A stretch of DNA of 64,000 nucleotides from Humisphaera borealis (GCF_015169395.1 NZ_CP063458.1:124001-188000), one strand, 5' to 3'; numbered from the stretch's first letter, positions 10,030 to 19,204 are shown. Made by a program: numbers and translations. The notes: generated from the letters alone by a model not told the origin.

Positions 10030-11091
10030 ATGATTCTTCGCATGACCAAGATCCCACTCCTGCTGCTCTGCGGCCTGATCGGCGGCGTTGTGCTTACGGC
10101 GCGGGTTGGCTGGTCGAACGCGACAGTGCCGGTGTTAGCGCCGGTGTTGGCGCCGGCGGCGGCGGTGAAGCGGTTTACGCCAGAGCAGGTGCGGCTGCCG
10201 GGCAAGAAGGGTGTGGGGTTTCCGCTGCCGCCACGCGATGCTTCGGGGCGGAAGCCGGCGGAGAATGATGCGTTTCGCAAGACGAGCCTGCTCCGGGCGG
10301 CGGCGCTGGACGTGTCGTGGAACTACTCGTGGAATCTGCACCTGGCCGACGAGCAGCCGAAGGAACGGGAGTTCATGCCGATGGTGTTCGGCGGCAAGTG
10401 GCTGGGGAACCCCAAAGCGGTGAACAAGCTGTCCGAACAACTGACGGCGGAGCTGGGTCCGCTGGTTCGCTCGGGGCGTGTGAAGCGGCTCCTGGGGCCG
10501 AACGAGCCGGACCATAAGGAGCAGGGCAACATGACGGTCGAGCAGACGCTGGCGCTCTGGCCGACGCTGGAGGCGCTGGGCGTGCCGCTTTGCAGCCCGG
10601 CCTGCGCCAACACCGAGGGCACCGAAGCCGCCGACCCCGCCAACCAGGGCGTCGGCGGAAACTGGATGCCGGCGTTCATGGCCGAGGTGGATAAACGCGA
10701 GCTGCGCGTCGATTACATCGGCACTCACGGCTACCCCGGCCCCAACGCCGAGGCGTTCAAGACCAAGCTCAAACGGATTCACGAGAAGTACGGCGGGCGG
10801 CCGCTGCTGATCACGGAGTTCGCGGTCGCCGACTGGAAGACCGGCGGCGACATCGCCAAACATCGCTACACGCAGGCGCAGGTGCTGGCGTTCATGAAAG
10901 ACGTCGTCCCGTGGATGGAACGGCAGAAATGGATAGCCGGCTACGCATGGTTCCCGTTCGAGGCCGATTCCCCGCAGGGGACGAGCAGCGCGTTGTTCGA
11001 CGCCAAAGACAAGCTCACGGCGCTGGGTCGGTTTTATCGAAGCGTCACGCCGGAGAACCCGGACGGGGATCGGACGATTCGGGCGGAATGA
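10030..11091 (+). CDS. Secreted glycosyl hydrolase-like protein (Asl1/GH128 type)
   Basis: 353 aa from ATG 10030 (an alternative ATG at 10042). An N-terminal hydrophobic stretch (KIPLLLLCGLIGGVVLTA) is a signal peptide or anchor. The body follows the Asl1-like/GH128 TIM barrel: DVSWNYSWNL, GPNEPD with the acid/base Glu, VDYIGTHGYPG, and PLLITEFAVADW with the nucleophile Glu. GH128 enzymes cleave beta-1,3-glucans, and substrate here is inferred only. IS4 copy 1 sits 92 bases upstream of the start and may have separated the gene from its original promoter. No clear ribosome binding site was seen. Confidence 0.82.
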   Translation: MILRMTKIPLLLLCGLIGGVVLTARVGWSNATVPVLAPVLAPAAAVKRFTPEQVRLPGKKGVGFPLPPRDASGRKPAENDAFRKTSLLRAAALDVSWNYSWNLHLADEQPKEREFMPMVFGGKWLGNPKAVNKLSEQLTAELGPLVRSGRVKRLLGPNEPDHKEQGNMTVEQTLALWPTLEALGVPLCSPACANTEGTEAADPANQGVGGNWMPAFMAEVDKRELRVDYIGTHGYPGPNAEAFKTKLKRIHEKYGGRPLLITEFAVADWKTGGDIAKHRYTQAQVLAFMKDVVPWMERQKWIAGYAWFPFEADSPQGTSSALFDAKDKLTALGRFYRSVTPENPDGDRTIRAE

Positions 11092-11100
11092 GGGGGGCAG

Positions 11101-11128
11101 CACGGGCAAGCGTACTTGCCCATGCCAC
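11101..11128. repeat. Single copy of the GGGCAAGCGTAC palindrome
   Basis: CACGGGCAAGCGTACTTGCCCATG: one hairpin of the family that recurs at 37312, 49786, 52986 and 61288. It follows the GH128 gene immediately. Confidence 0.6.
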
Positions 11129-11152
11129 ATGGCGTACCGGCGATGACGGTGG

Positions 11153-12655
11153 TCAGCATTGCGTGGCGTCGTAGCCGGGTTCGGTGGCGGCGTTCTGGTG
11201 GGCCTCGATCAGCTCGGCGATCAGTTTGCCCAGCGTCGGGATGGCGCGTTCGACTTCGGGGGTCCAGAGCAGGCCGCAGTTGATGCGGATGCAGTTGCGG
11301 TACTTGCCCGTGGCCGAGAAGACGACGCCGGGGCAGATGGAGACGCCTTTTTGGATCGCGCGATCATGAAGGGTGACCGAGTCCATGATTTCGGGCAGCT
11401 CGACCCAGAGGAGAAAGCCTCCCTGCGGGCGGGTGATGCGTGTGTCGCGGGGGAAGTGCTCGGCGATCAGTTCGCTCATGCGTTCGACCTGTCGGCGGTA
11501 GATGGAGGTGACCTTTCGCAGGTGGCGGTCGTAGCCGCCTTCGTCCATGAACTGGGCGAGCGCCAGTTGCGGCAGGGTGGGCGCGGCGATGTTGAGCCAG
11601 GCCTTCATGCGGGTGACTTCTTTCACCCATTTGCCGGGAATGCACCAGCCGATGCGCAGGCTCGGCGCGACGGTCTTGGAGACGCCGCCGCACACCATGA
11701 CGTGGCTCTGCGAGGAGGGGCCTTCGTCGAAGCTGCGGCAGGAGCGGGGGCGTGGGGGTTCGAAGACGAGGTCGGCGTAGATTTCGTCTTCGATGAGGGG
11801 GATGTCGGCCTTGCGGACCATAGCGACGAGCTGCCGGCGGTTTTCTTCCGGCATGATGGAGCCGAGGGGATTGTGGGCGCTGGGGATGAGGACGATCGCC
11901 TTGACGAGTTTCTGGCTGAAGACGACTTCGAGGGCGTCGAGCGAAGGGCCGGTGCGCGGGTGGGTGGGGATTTCGAGCGCCTTGAGGCCGAGCATCTCGA
12001 CGGTTTGCAGGATGCCCCAGTAGGTGGGGGACTCGAGGGCGACGGCGTCGCCGGGCTGGGTGACGGCGCGGAGGCAGAGGTGGATCGCTTCGAGGGCGCC
12101 GCAGGTGATGACGATGTCGTCGGGCGAAAGCTTGCAGCCGGCGCGGATGTACCACCGGGCGACCTGCCGTCGGAGGGTGGCCATGCCGGCCGGCGGGGGG
12201 TAGCTGGCGGAGAGCAGGGGTTGCGATCGGCTGATCGAGCTCATCAGCGAGTGGACGGCTTTGATCGACCAGTCGGAGACCGCGCCGTTGGACGCGCCCA
12301 GGCCGATGATGCCGGGCTGGCCGAACTCGGTGAGCAGGAGCAACCGAAGGTCGCCGACGGTCACCGCCGAGGCCGTTTCCGGCGGGCGGGACATGAGGGG
12401 CTCTTCGACGTTCTCCCGGCGAAGGGCCCGGACGTAAAACCCGGACTGCGGACGAGGCTGGAGCCGGCCCTGGTCTTCGAGCAGGCGATAGGCGGCGACG
12501 ACCGTGGAAACCGAGACTTTCAACTGCACGGCGAGCGATCGGACCGAGGGCGCGCGGCTGCCGACGGGGAGTGTACCGTTGTCGATCATCTCGATGATCT
12601 GTCGCGCAACGTCTTCATACAAAGGCGTTTGCGACTTTGATTGGGTGTTCTCCAT
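11153..12655 (-). CDS. MocR/PdxR-type regulator: GntR HTH fused to aminotransferase fold
   Basis: 500 aa. Residues 10-75 form the GntR winged helix (SVRSLAVQLKVSVSTVVAAYRLLEDQG). Residues 110-490 are a fold-type I PLP domain with SPTYWG at 209-214, NPLG at 262-265, the DEIYADL block and the PLP lysine in GGVSKTVAPSLRIGW (Lys327). Such proteins usually sense PLP or amino-compound ligands and control amino-acid, vitamin B6 or GABA genes. The target here is unknown. The start is the ATG at 12655. Two copies of CCAGTACAGTTG lie directly upstream, a likely autoregulatory operator. The next plus-strand gene (12880) is divergent and could be under the same control. Confidence 0.92.
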   Translation of the reverse strand: MENTQSKSQTPLYEDVARQIIEMIDNGTLPVGSRAPSVRSLAVQLKVSVSTVVAAYRLLEDQGRLQPRPQSGFYVRALRRENVEEPLMSRPPETASAVTVGDLRLLLLTEFGQPGIIGLGASNGAVSDWSIKAVHSLMSSISRSQPLLSASYPPPAGMATLRRQVARWYIRAGCKLSPDDIVITCGALEAIHLCLRAVTQPGDAVALESPTYWGILQTVEMLGLKALEIPTHPRTGPSLDALEVVFSQKLVKAIVLIPSAHNPLGSIMPEENRRQLVAMVRKADIPLIEDEIYADLVFEPPRPRSCRSFDEGPSSQSHVMVCGGVSKTVAPSLRIGWCIPGKWVKEVTRMKAWLNIAAPTLPQLALAQFMDEGGYDRHLRKVTSIYRRQVERMSELIAEHFPRDTRITRPQGGFLLWVELPEIMDSVTLHDRAIQKGVSICPGVVFSATGKYRNCIRINCGLLWTPEVERAIPTLGKLIAELIEAHQNAATEPGYDATQC

Positions 12656-12663
12656 GGTCGATT

Positions 12664-12752
12664 CCAGTACAGTTGGCGGGCTTGGTGGCCAGTACAGTTG
12701 TATCGGGCGATAACTGTGATGGGTACAATTCCCAAGTGATGATACTGTACTT
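12664..12752. promoter_or_regulatory. Probable MocR operator: 12-bp direct repeats plus inverted partners
   Basis: CCAGTACAGTTG occurs at 12664-12675 and 12689-12700, exactly 25 bases apart. Related inverted elements AACTGT and GTACAAT follow, then GATACTGTAC near 12740. MocR-type regulators are known to bind paired direct repeats plus an inverted one, so this fits the adjacent regulator. The assignment is inferred. Confidence 0.6.
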
Positions 12753-12879
12753 CTACCCCTCAGAATGCCAATACTAATGGCAGAGGAAAACTGAACTGAA
12801 GCCAGCCACGCATGGAGGTGTTCTCTATGCCTTTAAGGTCGCTGGCGACGGTGAAGAGGAAAATCGAGGAGTGTGTCAG

Positions 12880-13089
12880 ATGTCACAGGTACAGAACAAC
12901 GTTACGCGTTTCGCCGGCCCATCCATGATTCAGGATTCGCACCACATGAGCGGAATTCCGCAGGTGCAGGACGACAAGCGCCAGGTTGCCCGGCAGTCTG
13001 AGCAGGGCCAGTCGACTCGCAGCAAGAAGGGTTCCAAGCAGAACCAGGGCGGCGATTTCGACTACCAGAACCCGCGTCAGTACTACTAA
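12880..13089 (+). CDS. 69-aa hydrophilic protein of unknown function
   Basis: ATG at 12880 with GAGGAG ten bases upstream (a GTG three codons earlier is possible). The product is polar, Gln-rich and low in hydrophobics: MSQVQNNVTRFAGPSM, then a basic RSKKGSKQNQ stretch, ending FDYQNPRQYY. No family recognised. An overlapping 33-codon frame starting at ATG 12827 has a strong GGAGG and could be a leader peptide. A hairpin terminator follows at 13190-13217. Divergent from the MocR gene. Confidence 0.55.
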   Translation: MSQVQNNVTRFAGPSMIQDSHHMSGIPQVQDDKRQVARQSEQGQSTRSKKGSKQNQGGDFDYQNPRQYY

Positions 13090-13189
13090 TGCAGCCAGTA
13101 CTACTAATGCACAGGTCGCGCGAGGGTGCGACGTGTGTATGGAAGTCTGAGAGGGTTTGCACGAGTAAGGTGATAGCGGAGATCACTAG

Positions 13190-13217
13190 CGGCCACGACG
13201 GTCAAACGTCGTGGCCG
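13190..13217 (+). terminator. Hairpin terminator after the 69-aa gene
   Basis: An 11-bp perfect stem CGGCCACGACG / CGTCGTGGCCG with a 6-base loop, followed by AACTTATT. The T tract is weak. The rest of the 13090-13415 gap holds only this and the glnII terminator. Confidence 0.6.
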
Positions 13218-13290
13218 AACTTATTGGCGGATCGGTGACGGGATGAGAAGCCGGCGGCCGGTGCCTGACAGCGAAATCCCGCCAAAAGAA

Positions 13291-13322
13291 ATACCTCCGC
13301 CCGTGGGTCTGGGCGGAGGTAT
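13291..13322 (-). terminator. Rho-independent terminator of glutamine synthetase II
   Basis: A 12-bp perfect stem ATACCTCCGCCC / GGGCGGAGGTAT with an 8-base loop. On the minus strand it is followed by TTCTTTTGG. It lies about 95 bases after the gene's stop. Confidence 0.8.
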
Positions 13323-13415
13323 CTCTGGACGTTGAAACGAGGGGCCGGACGGGTTGATAAGGCTGGCTGTTAAGGCCAGCCCGGTCAGCGAGCCGATCGG
13401 GTGCGAATGCCGGTG

Positions 13416-14438
13416 TTACTTGGGCAGCGGCACGCTGGCGATCGTTTCAAGGATTCGGCTGGCGATCTGGTATGGGTCGCCCTGGGAGTTGGGACGACGG
13501 TCTTCCAGGTAACCCTTGTAGCCGTTCTTGGGGAAGCTGTTGGGCACGCGGATGGAGGCGCCACGGTTGGCGACACCGTAGCTGAACTTGTTCCACGGAG
13601 CGGTTTCGTGCTTGCCGGTGAGGCGCTTGTCGTTGTCCGGGCCGTAGACGTCGATGTGTTCCTTGAGGTACTTCTCGAAGGCGGCCATGAGGTCCTTGAA
13701 GTACTTCTCGCCGCCGACTTCACGCATGAACTTGGTGGAGAAGTTGGAGTGCATGCCCGAGCCGTTCCAGTCGGTATCGCCGAGCGGCTTGCAGTGCCAG
13801 TTGATGTCGACCTCGTACTTTTCGCAGAGGCGGAGCAGGAGGTAGCGGGCGACCCACATCTGGTCTGCGGCGGTGCGGGAACCCTTGCCGAAGATCTGGA
13901 ATTCCCACTGGCCCTTGGCGACCTCGGCGTTGATGCCTTCGTGGTTGATGCCGGCGGCAAGACACAGGTCCAGGTGCTTGCGGGTGATTTCGCGACCGAT
14001 GCTGCTCATCAGCCCGTAGCCGACGCCGCAGTAGTAGCGACCTTGGCCTTCCTTCGGGAAGCCTTCGGCGGGGAAGCCGAGGGGCTGGCCGTCTTTGTAG
14101 AGGAAGTATTCCTGTTCGAAGCCGAACCAGGTGTCGGGGTCGTCGTGGATGGTGGCGCGGGCGTTGGTGGAATGCGGGGTGCCGTCGGCGTGCATGACCT
14201 CGTTCATCACGATCACGCCGTTGTGGACCTCGGGGTCCGGGTAGATCGAGACCGGCTTAAGCACGCAGTCGGAGTTGTGTCCTTCGGCCTGCTGGGTGGA
14301 GCTGCCATCGAAGCCCCAGAGCGGGATTTGCTCGAGCGAAGGGACGGAGTCGAAGTCCTTCACGAGGGTTTTGCCACGGATGTTCGGCGTGGGCTTGTAG
14401 CCGTCGAGCCAGATGTACTCCAGTTTGAACTTAGCCAT
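13416..14438 (-). CDS. glnII: Glutamine synthetase type II (eukaryote-like)
   Basis: 340 aa, the short GSII class. Segments seen: LDGYKPTPNIRGKT at the N-terminus, WGFDGSSTQQAEG, FGFEQEYFL (metal Glu), WEFQIFG, DTDWNGSGMHSNFSTK, and NKFSYGVANRGASIRVP near the C-terminus. The reaction is glutamine synthesis from glutamate, ammonia and ATP. GSII is usual in eukaryotes and scattered bacteria (Rhizobium, Streptomyces, some planctomycetes). A sigma54-like -24/-12 element at 14640-14656 implies nitrogen-responsive expression with a leader of about 190 bases. Terminator at 13291-13322. Confidence 0.97.
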   Translation of the reverse strand: MAKFKLEYIWLDGYKPTPNIRGKTLVKDFDSVPSLEQIPLWGFDGSSTQQAEGHNSDCVLKPVSIYPDPEVHNGVIVMNEVMHADGTPHSTNARATIHDDPDTWFGFEQEYFLYKDGQPLGFPAEGFPKEGQGRYYCGVGYGLMSSIGREITRKHLDLCLAAGINHEGINAEVAKGQWEFQIFGKGSRTAADQMWVARYLLLRLCEKYEVDINWHCKPLGDTDWNGSGMHSNFSTKFMREVGGEKYFKDLMAAFEKYLKEHIDVYGPDNDKRLTGKHETAPWNKFSYGVANRGASIRVPNSFPKNGYKGYLEDRRPNSQGDPYQIASRILETIASVPLPK

Positions 14439-14639
14439 AGGGGTTCGCTATCCATTTCCTGCGCCGGCCGAATCGGCAGGTTGTTGTTAGTCCGTACAAG
14501 TTCTCGAAATTCGGCTCGAGAGCTATGTCCTTAATGAAAACACCCAGACCCCGCGCGACCGTGATCGCGCACCAGCCCGACAGCAAGCCGTCGTTCACCA
14601 CTGACAAGAGAGGAAACTCGCTTGCGAGACCCACCCCAC
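14439..14639 (-). other. Long untranslated leader of glnII
   Basis: No gene seen on either strand that I trust. If the sigma54-like promoter at 14640-14656 is used, this is a leader of about 190 bases. It contains short self-complementary pieces, but I could not assign a known riboswitch. A plus-strand frame across it has no family features. Confidence 0.4.
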
Positions 14640-14656
14640 AGCAAATCCCGTGCAAG
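14640..14656 (-). promoter_or_regulatory. sigma54 (-24/-12) promoter of glnII
   Basis: On the minus strand CTTGCACGGGATTTGCT matches the consensus YTGGCACGRNNNTTGCW at every defined position except the third (T for G), with correct GG/GC spacing. Position upstream of a glutamine synthetase fits NtrC/RpoN control, which is known for glnII in rhizobia. Confidence 0.65.
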
Positions 14657-14821
14657 CTCGCAACGGGTAAAATTTTGGAGTTTCGAGCGCGCAGTTCTAA
14701 GGCAATGACGCTGGCAGAGACGCTGCGCGCTCACTTGGCGGGCAGTCGCTTTTCCGTCGAGACGCGGTGGGCTCAGGGTTATTCCGAATGCGTTACGGCG
14801 GGGACAGGTGACATGCCGGCG

Positions 14822-15898
14822 CTACCGCGCCGGTTCGCGGTCGGGCGAACGTTGGCCGAAGGTCTTGGCTGGAGCGTCGCTTCCTGCTTCCAGGCGGCCG
14901 AAAATCATGCGGCCGGCACTGGTTTGCAGTGCGCTTGTGACGGTGACTTCGACTTCTTCGTTCAGGTGTGAACGGCCTTGTTCGACGACCACCATCGTCC
15001 CGTCTTCAAGGTAGCCGACCCCCTGGCCGGCCGATTCACCGGCCTTGACGAGCGTAACGCTCATTTTCTCGCCAGGGAGGACGGCAGGTTTCAGGGACCG
15101 TGCCAGATCGTTGAGGTTCACGACCTCGACGCCCCGCAGTTGCGAGACCTTGTTGAGGTTGTAGTCGGTGGTCATGACGCGGGCGTTGAGCTCTGCGGCC
15201 AGGTCGATCAGGCGCTGATCCGTAGGCCCGTCGCTGGGGAGGCGGTCGGGGTTTTCGTAGAGGACGACATCGTGCTTGCCGTCGCGCAGCTTGGCCAGGA
15301 TGTCCAACCCACGCCGGCCGCGGGCGCGTTTGAGCTTGTCGCCGCTGTCGGCGACATCCTGGAGTTCCTGAAGCACGAATCGGGGAACCACCAGTTGGCT
15401 GGCGATAATCCCGGTTTGTGCCACGTCCACGACCCGTCCGTCGATCAGGGCACTTGTATCGAGAAGGATCGGGCGGCTCCCCTTGGCACTTTTCTTAAAC
15501 TCGATGTACGGAATAATGAATCGAAAATCGTCCTTCGTCTGGAGCGTGAAACTGATCGTCAGGTAGCAGGTAACCACGGCGACAATCAGCTGAATGAACT
15601 CGATCGTCCGAGACTTGAACTCGTCGCCGGGGTAGCGGTCGAGCAGGATGAACATCTGATCGGCAATCAGCTTTACGGGGAAGCTCAGCGCGTAGGCGAT
15701 CAGGATGCCGACGACGAGTCCGAAGAGTATTCCGGAAAAGACGGCAAGTTTGCGGCGGGGCGAGACAATATCGATGCAGACGAAAAGTACGCCGATCGAC
15801 AGCGCGATCGCCATCGCGAGCCAGGTCAGCTGGAGGTAAAACCAGCCGACGGCCGCCATCAGCAGGATGAACAAGCCTCGCAAGACGTGTAGGACCAT
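14822..15898 (-). CDS. Membrane-anchored PIN-TRAM domain protein (YacL-like)
   Basis: 358 aa from ATG 15898 (an upstream ATG at 15940 is possible). The N-terminal 110 residues hold about four hydrophobic helices. A PIN domain follows with LLDTSALIDGR (first acidic residue) and TTDYNLNK. The C-terminus is a TRAM RNA-binding domain (GQGVGYLEDGTMVVVEQG). This is the layout of Bacillus YacL and relatives, putative membrane-linked nucleases. Substrate unknown. Confidence 0.9.
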   Translation of the reverse strand: MVLHVLRGLFILLMAAVGWFYLQLTWLAMAIALSIGVLFVCIDIVSPRRKLAVFSGILFGLVVGILIAYALSFPVKLIADQMFILLDRYPGDEFKSRTIEFIQLIVAVVTCYLTISFTLQTKDDFRFIIPYIEFKKSAKGSRPILLDTSALIDGRVVDVAQTGIIASQLVVPRFVLQELQDVADSGDKLKRARGRRGLDILAKLRDGKHDVVLYENPDRLPSDGPTDQRLIDLAAELNARVMTTDYNLNKVSQLRGVEVVNLNDLARSLKPAVLPGEKMSVTLVKAGESAGQGVGYLEDGTMVVVEQGRSHLNEEVEVTVTSALQTSAGRMIFGRLEAGSDAPAKTFGQRSPDREPAR

Positions 15899-16089
15899 GG
15901 TCTGCCCCGTCCGGCAAGTGTCGGGTCGGACACCGGCCAATGAAACCCGGTCGTCACTATAAGCAGTGTCGCGACGGGGGTCTACGGCGGTGGACGAGGT
16001 GTTCGGCGGCGAGCGGTGGAACGGGATAACATCGTCGCTTGCTTTTCTTTACGACCGGAACGAAAGTCGACGATCACAGGAGAGTCCGT

Positions 16090-16515
16090 ATGGCTGACGA
16101 TTCGCCGTTCTTGCAGGTTGATACCGACTGGAAAAAGCAGGCGCAGGAGGAGAAGCGCAAACTGGCGGAGAAAGCCGCCCAGCAGAAGGCCCAGGCCGAA
16201 GCGGCCGCCGCCGCTGCTGCGGCAAAAACTGCCGCCCCCGAGGAAGCGGCCCCGGTTGAAAAGGCCGGCTCGTTCGCCGGCCTGGTGCAGCAACTGATGA
16301 CCCAGGCGCTGATTTACCTAGGCGAGATCAGCTACCGCGGCTCTCCGCCGATGCTCGACCTGGATCGAGCCAAAACGCAGCACGACATCCTGACGATGCT
16401 CGAGGAAAAGACCGCCAATAACCTCAGCGACGACGAGCGGAAACTGCTCGACAGCGTCCTGCACGAGGTCCGCTCGCGGTTCATTCGAACGGCCAGCGAG
16501 TACGTGACGTTCTAG
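16090..16515 (+). CDS. DUF1844 domain protein
   Basis: 141 aa, start at ATG 16090 with AGGAGAG about nine bases before it. Residues 15-65 are a charged Ala/Lys/Glu-rich, probably coiled segment. Residues 65-130 contain the DUF1844 pattern (LVQQLMTQALIYLGEI..., DLDRAKTQHDILTMLEEKTANNLSDDERKLLDSVLHEVRSRF). Function of the family is unknown. It is common in planctomycetes and other PVC-group bacteria. Stands alone between the PIN-TRAM gene (divergent) and the TPR gene. Confidence 0.88.
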   Translation: MADDSPFLQVDTDWKKQAQEEKRKLAEKAAQQKAQAEAAAAAAAAKTAAPEEAAPVEKAGSFAGLVQQLMTQALIYLGEISYRGSPPMLDLDRAKTQHDILTMLEEKTANNLSDDERKLLDSVLHEVRSRFIRTASEYVTF

Positions 16516-16732
16516 CGGCGTCGCTACCCAAGCCGCGCAGGGGCGCCGGTCGGCCGCATGCATCGACCTCGGTGATCGCTGAGCGGCTCTGAAGCGCAGC
16601 CGCCGCTTGCGTAAGCAATTATTGCGCTTATGATGCCCGAACAAGACGTCGACGATGGATCGTCGGCACGCAAGTTGAGATCGGACAGCCGGTGACCGGC
16701 ACGTTCAATCTCACGCCAAAGGCAGGGAGGCC

Positions 16733-19204
16733 ATGGCGACGATCGGCTCAAATCCTGAGCCCTCTCGTTCCGTTTCGGAACGTGCGCCCGGCGAACGCCG
16801 ACCGGGCTCCTCTCTCGACGTCTCCACCCTCGCCCCCGGTTCTCGATTCGGCCGACTCTGGCAGTTCCCTCTGCTGCTCATTTCACTCGGGCTCTTCGGC
16901 TACGCCGGCTACCGCCTGATCGATCCGCAGCCGGGCCCCACCATCGACCAGCAACTCGACGCCGCCGGTAAGCTCCTGCAGAACGACCGTGCCGAAGCAG
17001 CCACCGAAGTACTCCGCGCGGTCCTGCTGGAGGACGAAAAGCGCAAGCTCACCGAACCGCAGCGCGGGCGGGCCCACCTTTATCTCGCCCAGGCGGTCGA
17101 GCAGGTGCAGCAGACTCGGCGGCTCGACCTCCCGGCCAATCACGAACGCATCGTCGAATACTCTCGAATTGCCGAGAAGAATGGCGTCCACCTCGATTCC
17201 ACGGCGCTCCGACGCGTCGCCGAGAGCTTTGAAGCGCTGGGCAAGACGTCCGACGCACTTGCGGCCTACCGCCGCGCCATCAGCGCCGATGCCGACAAGG
17301 CACCCTCGCTTCGACGGAAGGTGATCGACCTGCTCGTGGCCCGCAACGAGCGAACCGAAGCCGAATCGCAGATCAGGGAGTACCTCGCCGACACGAGGCT
17401 GACGCAGTCCGAGCGGTCATGGGCGATCGGAGAGCAGTCGCGGCTGCTGGTCGATCGACTGATGTTCGCCCAGGCGCGCGACCTGCTCGCCGAAGCGATC
17501 AAGCAGGAGCAGGACCCCGCGCTGCTCGGGCAGTTTCACTACCGCCTGGGCTACTGCGACTGGAAACTCGGCGACGACAAGTCTGCCGAGCGATACCTGC
17601 GGCTGGCGCGGAATCAGTTGCAGGTATCCCAGCCCGAAGACGCCGAATCGGCGCTGTTGCTCGGCCGCATCCTTCTGGAGCGCAAGGCGTACGCCGAAGC
17701 GATCTCGTTTTTCAATACGGTGATCGTGAGTCATCCCGACGCGGGCGCGGCGATCCCGTCACGGCTGGGGCGTGGGCTGAGCCGGATTGAAGCCGGGGTC
17801 GACACGTCCGATGCCGGCATGCAGGACCTGACATCGGCCGTCGCCGACATCGCCGCCAAGCCGTCCCGCGACGGAATGAAGCCCGATGCGATCAAGGTGC
17901 TGACACAAGCCGGCCGCGTGATGACCGCCCGGGAGAACTTCGGCGCGGCGCTGGAACTGCTGTCTCTGGAGCAGTCGTTGGAGCCGACGCCGTCGGCGGA
18001 ATTCTTCGGCCGCATGAGCCGAGTGTTCGAGCGGCACGCGCAGCAGTTGGAAAAGACCCTTAAGACTGAGCCGGAGGGGCCGGCGCGGGTCAAAAAGTGG
18101 CAGCAATGGCGCGACACCCTGGTCCGCGCCGCCGATGCCGCCGTCGCGCATTCGCGCGGCATGACACTCAACGACGATACCGGCTACGGCGAGGCCCTCT
18201 GGCGGGGGATCGACCTTTACGATCGCGCCGGGTCGCTCTCGCAGGCGATCGGCGCTTTGGAACTGTTCGTCGCCGAACGCCCGACCGATCCGCTCGCGCC
18301 CGATGCGCTGCTGCGGCTGGGAAAGGCCTATCACGCCGCCGGGCAGTTCGACCGCGCGATCGACGCATTCAAACGCAATCAGTTTCGCTACGAGCGCACG
18401 CTTGCGGCCCAAAAGAGCGGCGTGCCGCTGGCCAAGTCCTACATCGCCAAGGGGCCGGCGAGCTACGCCAAGGCCGAGGACGCACTGCAGGCCACGCTGC
18501 AAAGCCCGCTGTTGACGCCCGACGCCGACGAGTTCCGCCAGGCGTTGCTCGAACTCGCCGAGCTCTACTACCGGACCGCGCGATACGAAGAAGCCGTCGC
18601 CAAGCTCGAGGAACTGACCACCCGATATCCCAACGACGACCGTAAGGGGCAGTTGCTGTTCCTGATGGCCGACAGCTATCGCAAGAGCGCGCTGCTGCTG
18701 GCGTCGGCGGGCAAACCGACGACCGCGCCCACCGACGCCGCGTCAGTCGCACAGGAAGAGGCGGCCCGGGCCGAGCGGTCCGCCGCCCGACTGGACCGCC
18801 TGACCAAGGCCCGCAAGCTCTACGACCAGACCCTGGATCAGTACCGCGTCGTGCCGCCCAAGGCGGAGCTGGATCAGTTGTATTTCAAGCTCGCGCATTT
18901 TTACCGGGCCGACTGTGTTTACGACATCGGGCAGTACGAAGAAGCGATCCGGCTGTATGACGGCGCGGCGCTGCGGTTTCAGGACGATCCGTCGGCGTTG
19001 ACGGCGTACGTGCAGATCGTCAACGCGTTCGCCGCCCTCGGACGAAACGGCGAAGCGAGAACCGCCAGCGAGCGTGCCCGCTGGCTCCTGCAGCGGATGC
19101 CGCCGGCGGCGTTCAAGGAAGCCCAGCGGTCGATGCCCCAGGCGTCGTGGGAGAACTGGGTCAAGTGGACCAAGGCAATCGACGCGACGGCAGACGGAAA
19201 GTAG
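16733..19204 (+). CDS. Membrane-anchored tetratricopeptide-repeat protein
   Basis: 823 aa. One transmembrane segment at residues 43-63 (WQFPLLLISLGLFGYAGY), then a large periplasmic or cytoplasmic TPR superhelix. Repeats with the A/Y/P pattern are visible (ALGKTSDALAAYRRAISAD, LGKAYHAAGQFDRAIDAFKRN, RTARYEEAVAKLEELTTRYPND, DIGQYEEAIRLYDGAALRF). It resembles YfgC/BamD-type scaffold proteins in architecture only. A promoter TTGCGT-N15-TATGAT can be read at 16608-16634. It lies immediately upstream of the flagellar cluster, but no direct link is shown. Confidence 0.85.
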   Translation: MATIGSNPEPSRSVSERAPGERRPGSSLDVSTLAPGSRFGRLWQFPLLLISLGLFGYAGYRLIDPQPGPTIDQQLDAAGKLLQNDRAEAATEVLRAVLLEDEKRKLTEPQRGRAHLYLAQAVEQVQQTRRLDLPANHERIVEYSRIAEKNGVHLDSTALRRVAESFEALGKTSDALAAYRRAISADADKAPSLRRKVIDLLVARNERTEAESQIREYLADTRLTQSERSWAIGEQSRLLVDRLMFAQARDLLAEAIKQEQDPALLGQFHYRLGYCDWKLGDDKSAERYLRLARNQLQVSQPEDAESALLLGRILLERKAYAEAISFFNTVIVSHPDAGAAIPSRLGRGLSRIEAGVDTSDAGMQDLTSAVADIAAKPSRDGMKPDAIKVLTQAGRVMTARENFGAALELLSLEQSLEPTPSAEFFGRMSRVFERHAQQLEKTLKTEPEGPARVKKWQQWRDTLVRAADAAVAHSRGMTLNDDTGYGEALWRGIDLYDRAGSLSQAIGALELFVAERPTDPLAPDALLRLGKAYHAAGQFDRAIDAFKRNQFRYERTLAAQKSGVPLAKSYIAKGPASYAKAEDALQATLQSPLLTPDADEFRQALLELAELYYRTARYEEAVAKLEELTTRYPNDDRKGQLLFLMADSYRKSALLLASAGKPTTAPTDAASVAQEEAARAERSAARLDRLTKARKLYDQTLDQYRVVPPKAELDQLYFKLAHFYRADCVYDIGQYEEAIRLYDGAALRFQDDPSALTAYVQIVNAFAALGRNGEARTASERARWLLQRMPPAAFKEAQRSMPQASWENWVKWTKAIDATADGK

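Noticed and set aside
14525-14971. Plus-strand 148-codon frame over the glnII leader
   Set aside because: No family features, no ribosome binding site, and it overlaps both the sigma54-like promoter and the end of the PIN-TRAM gene.
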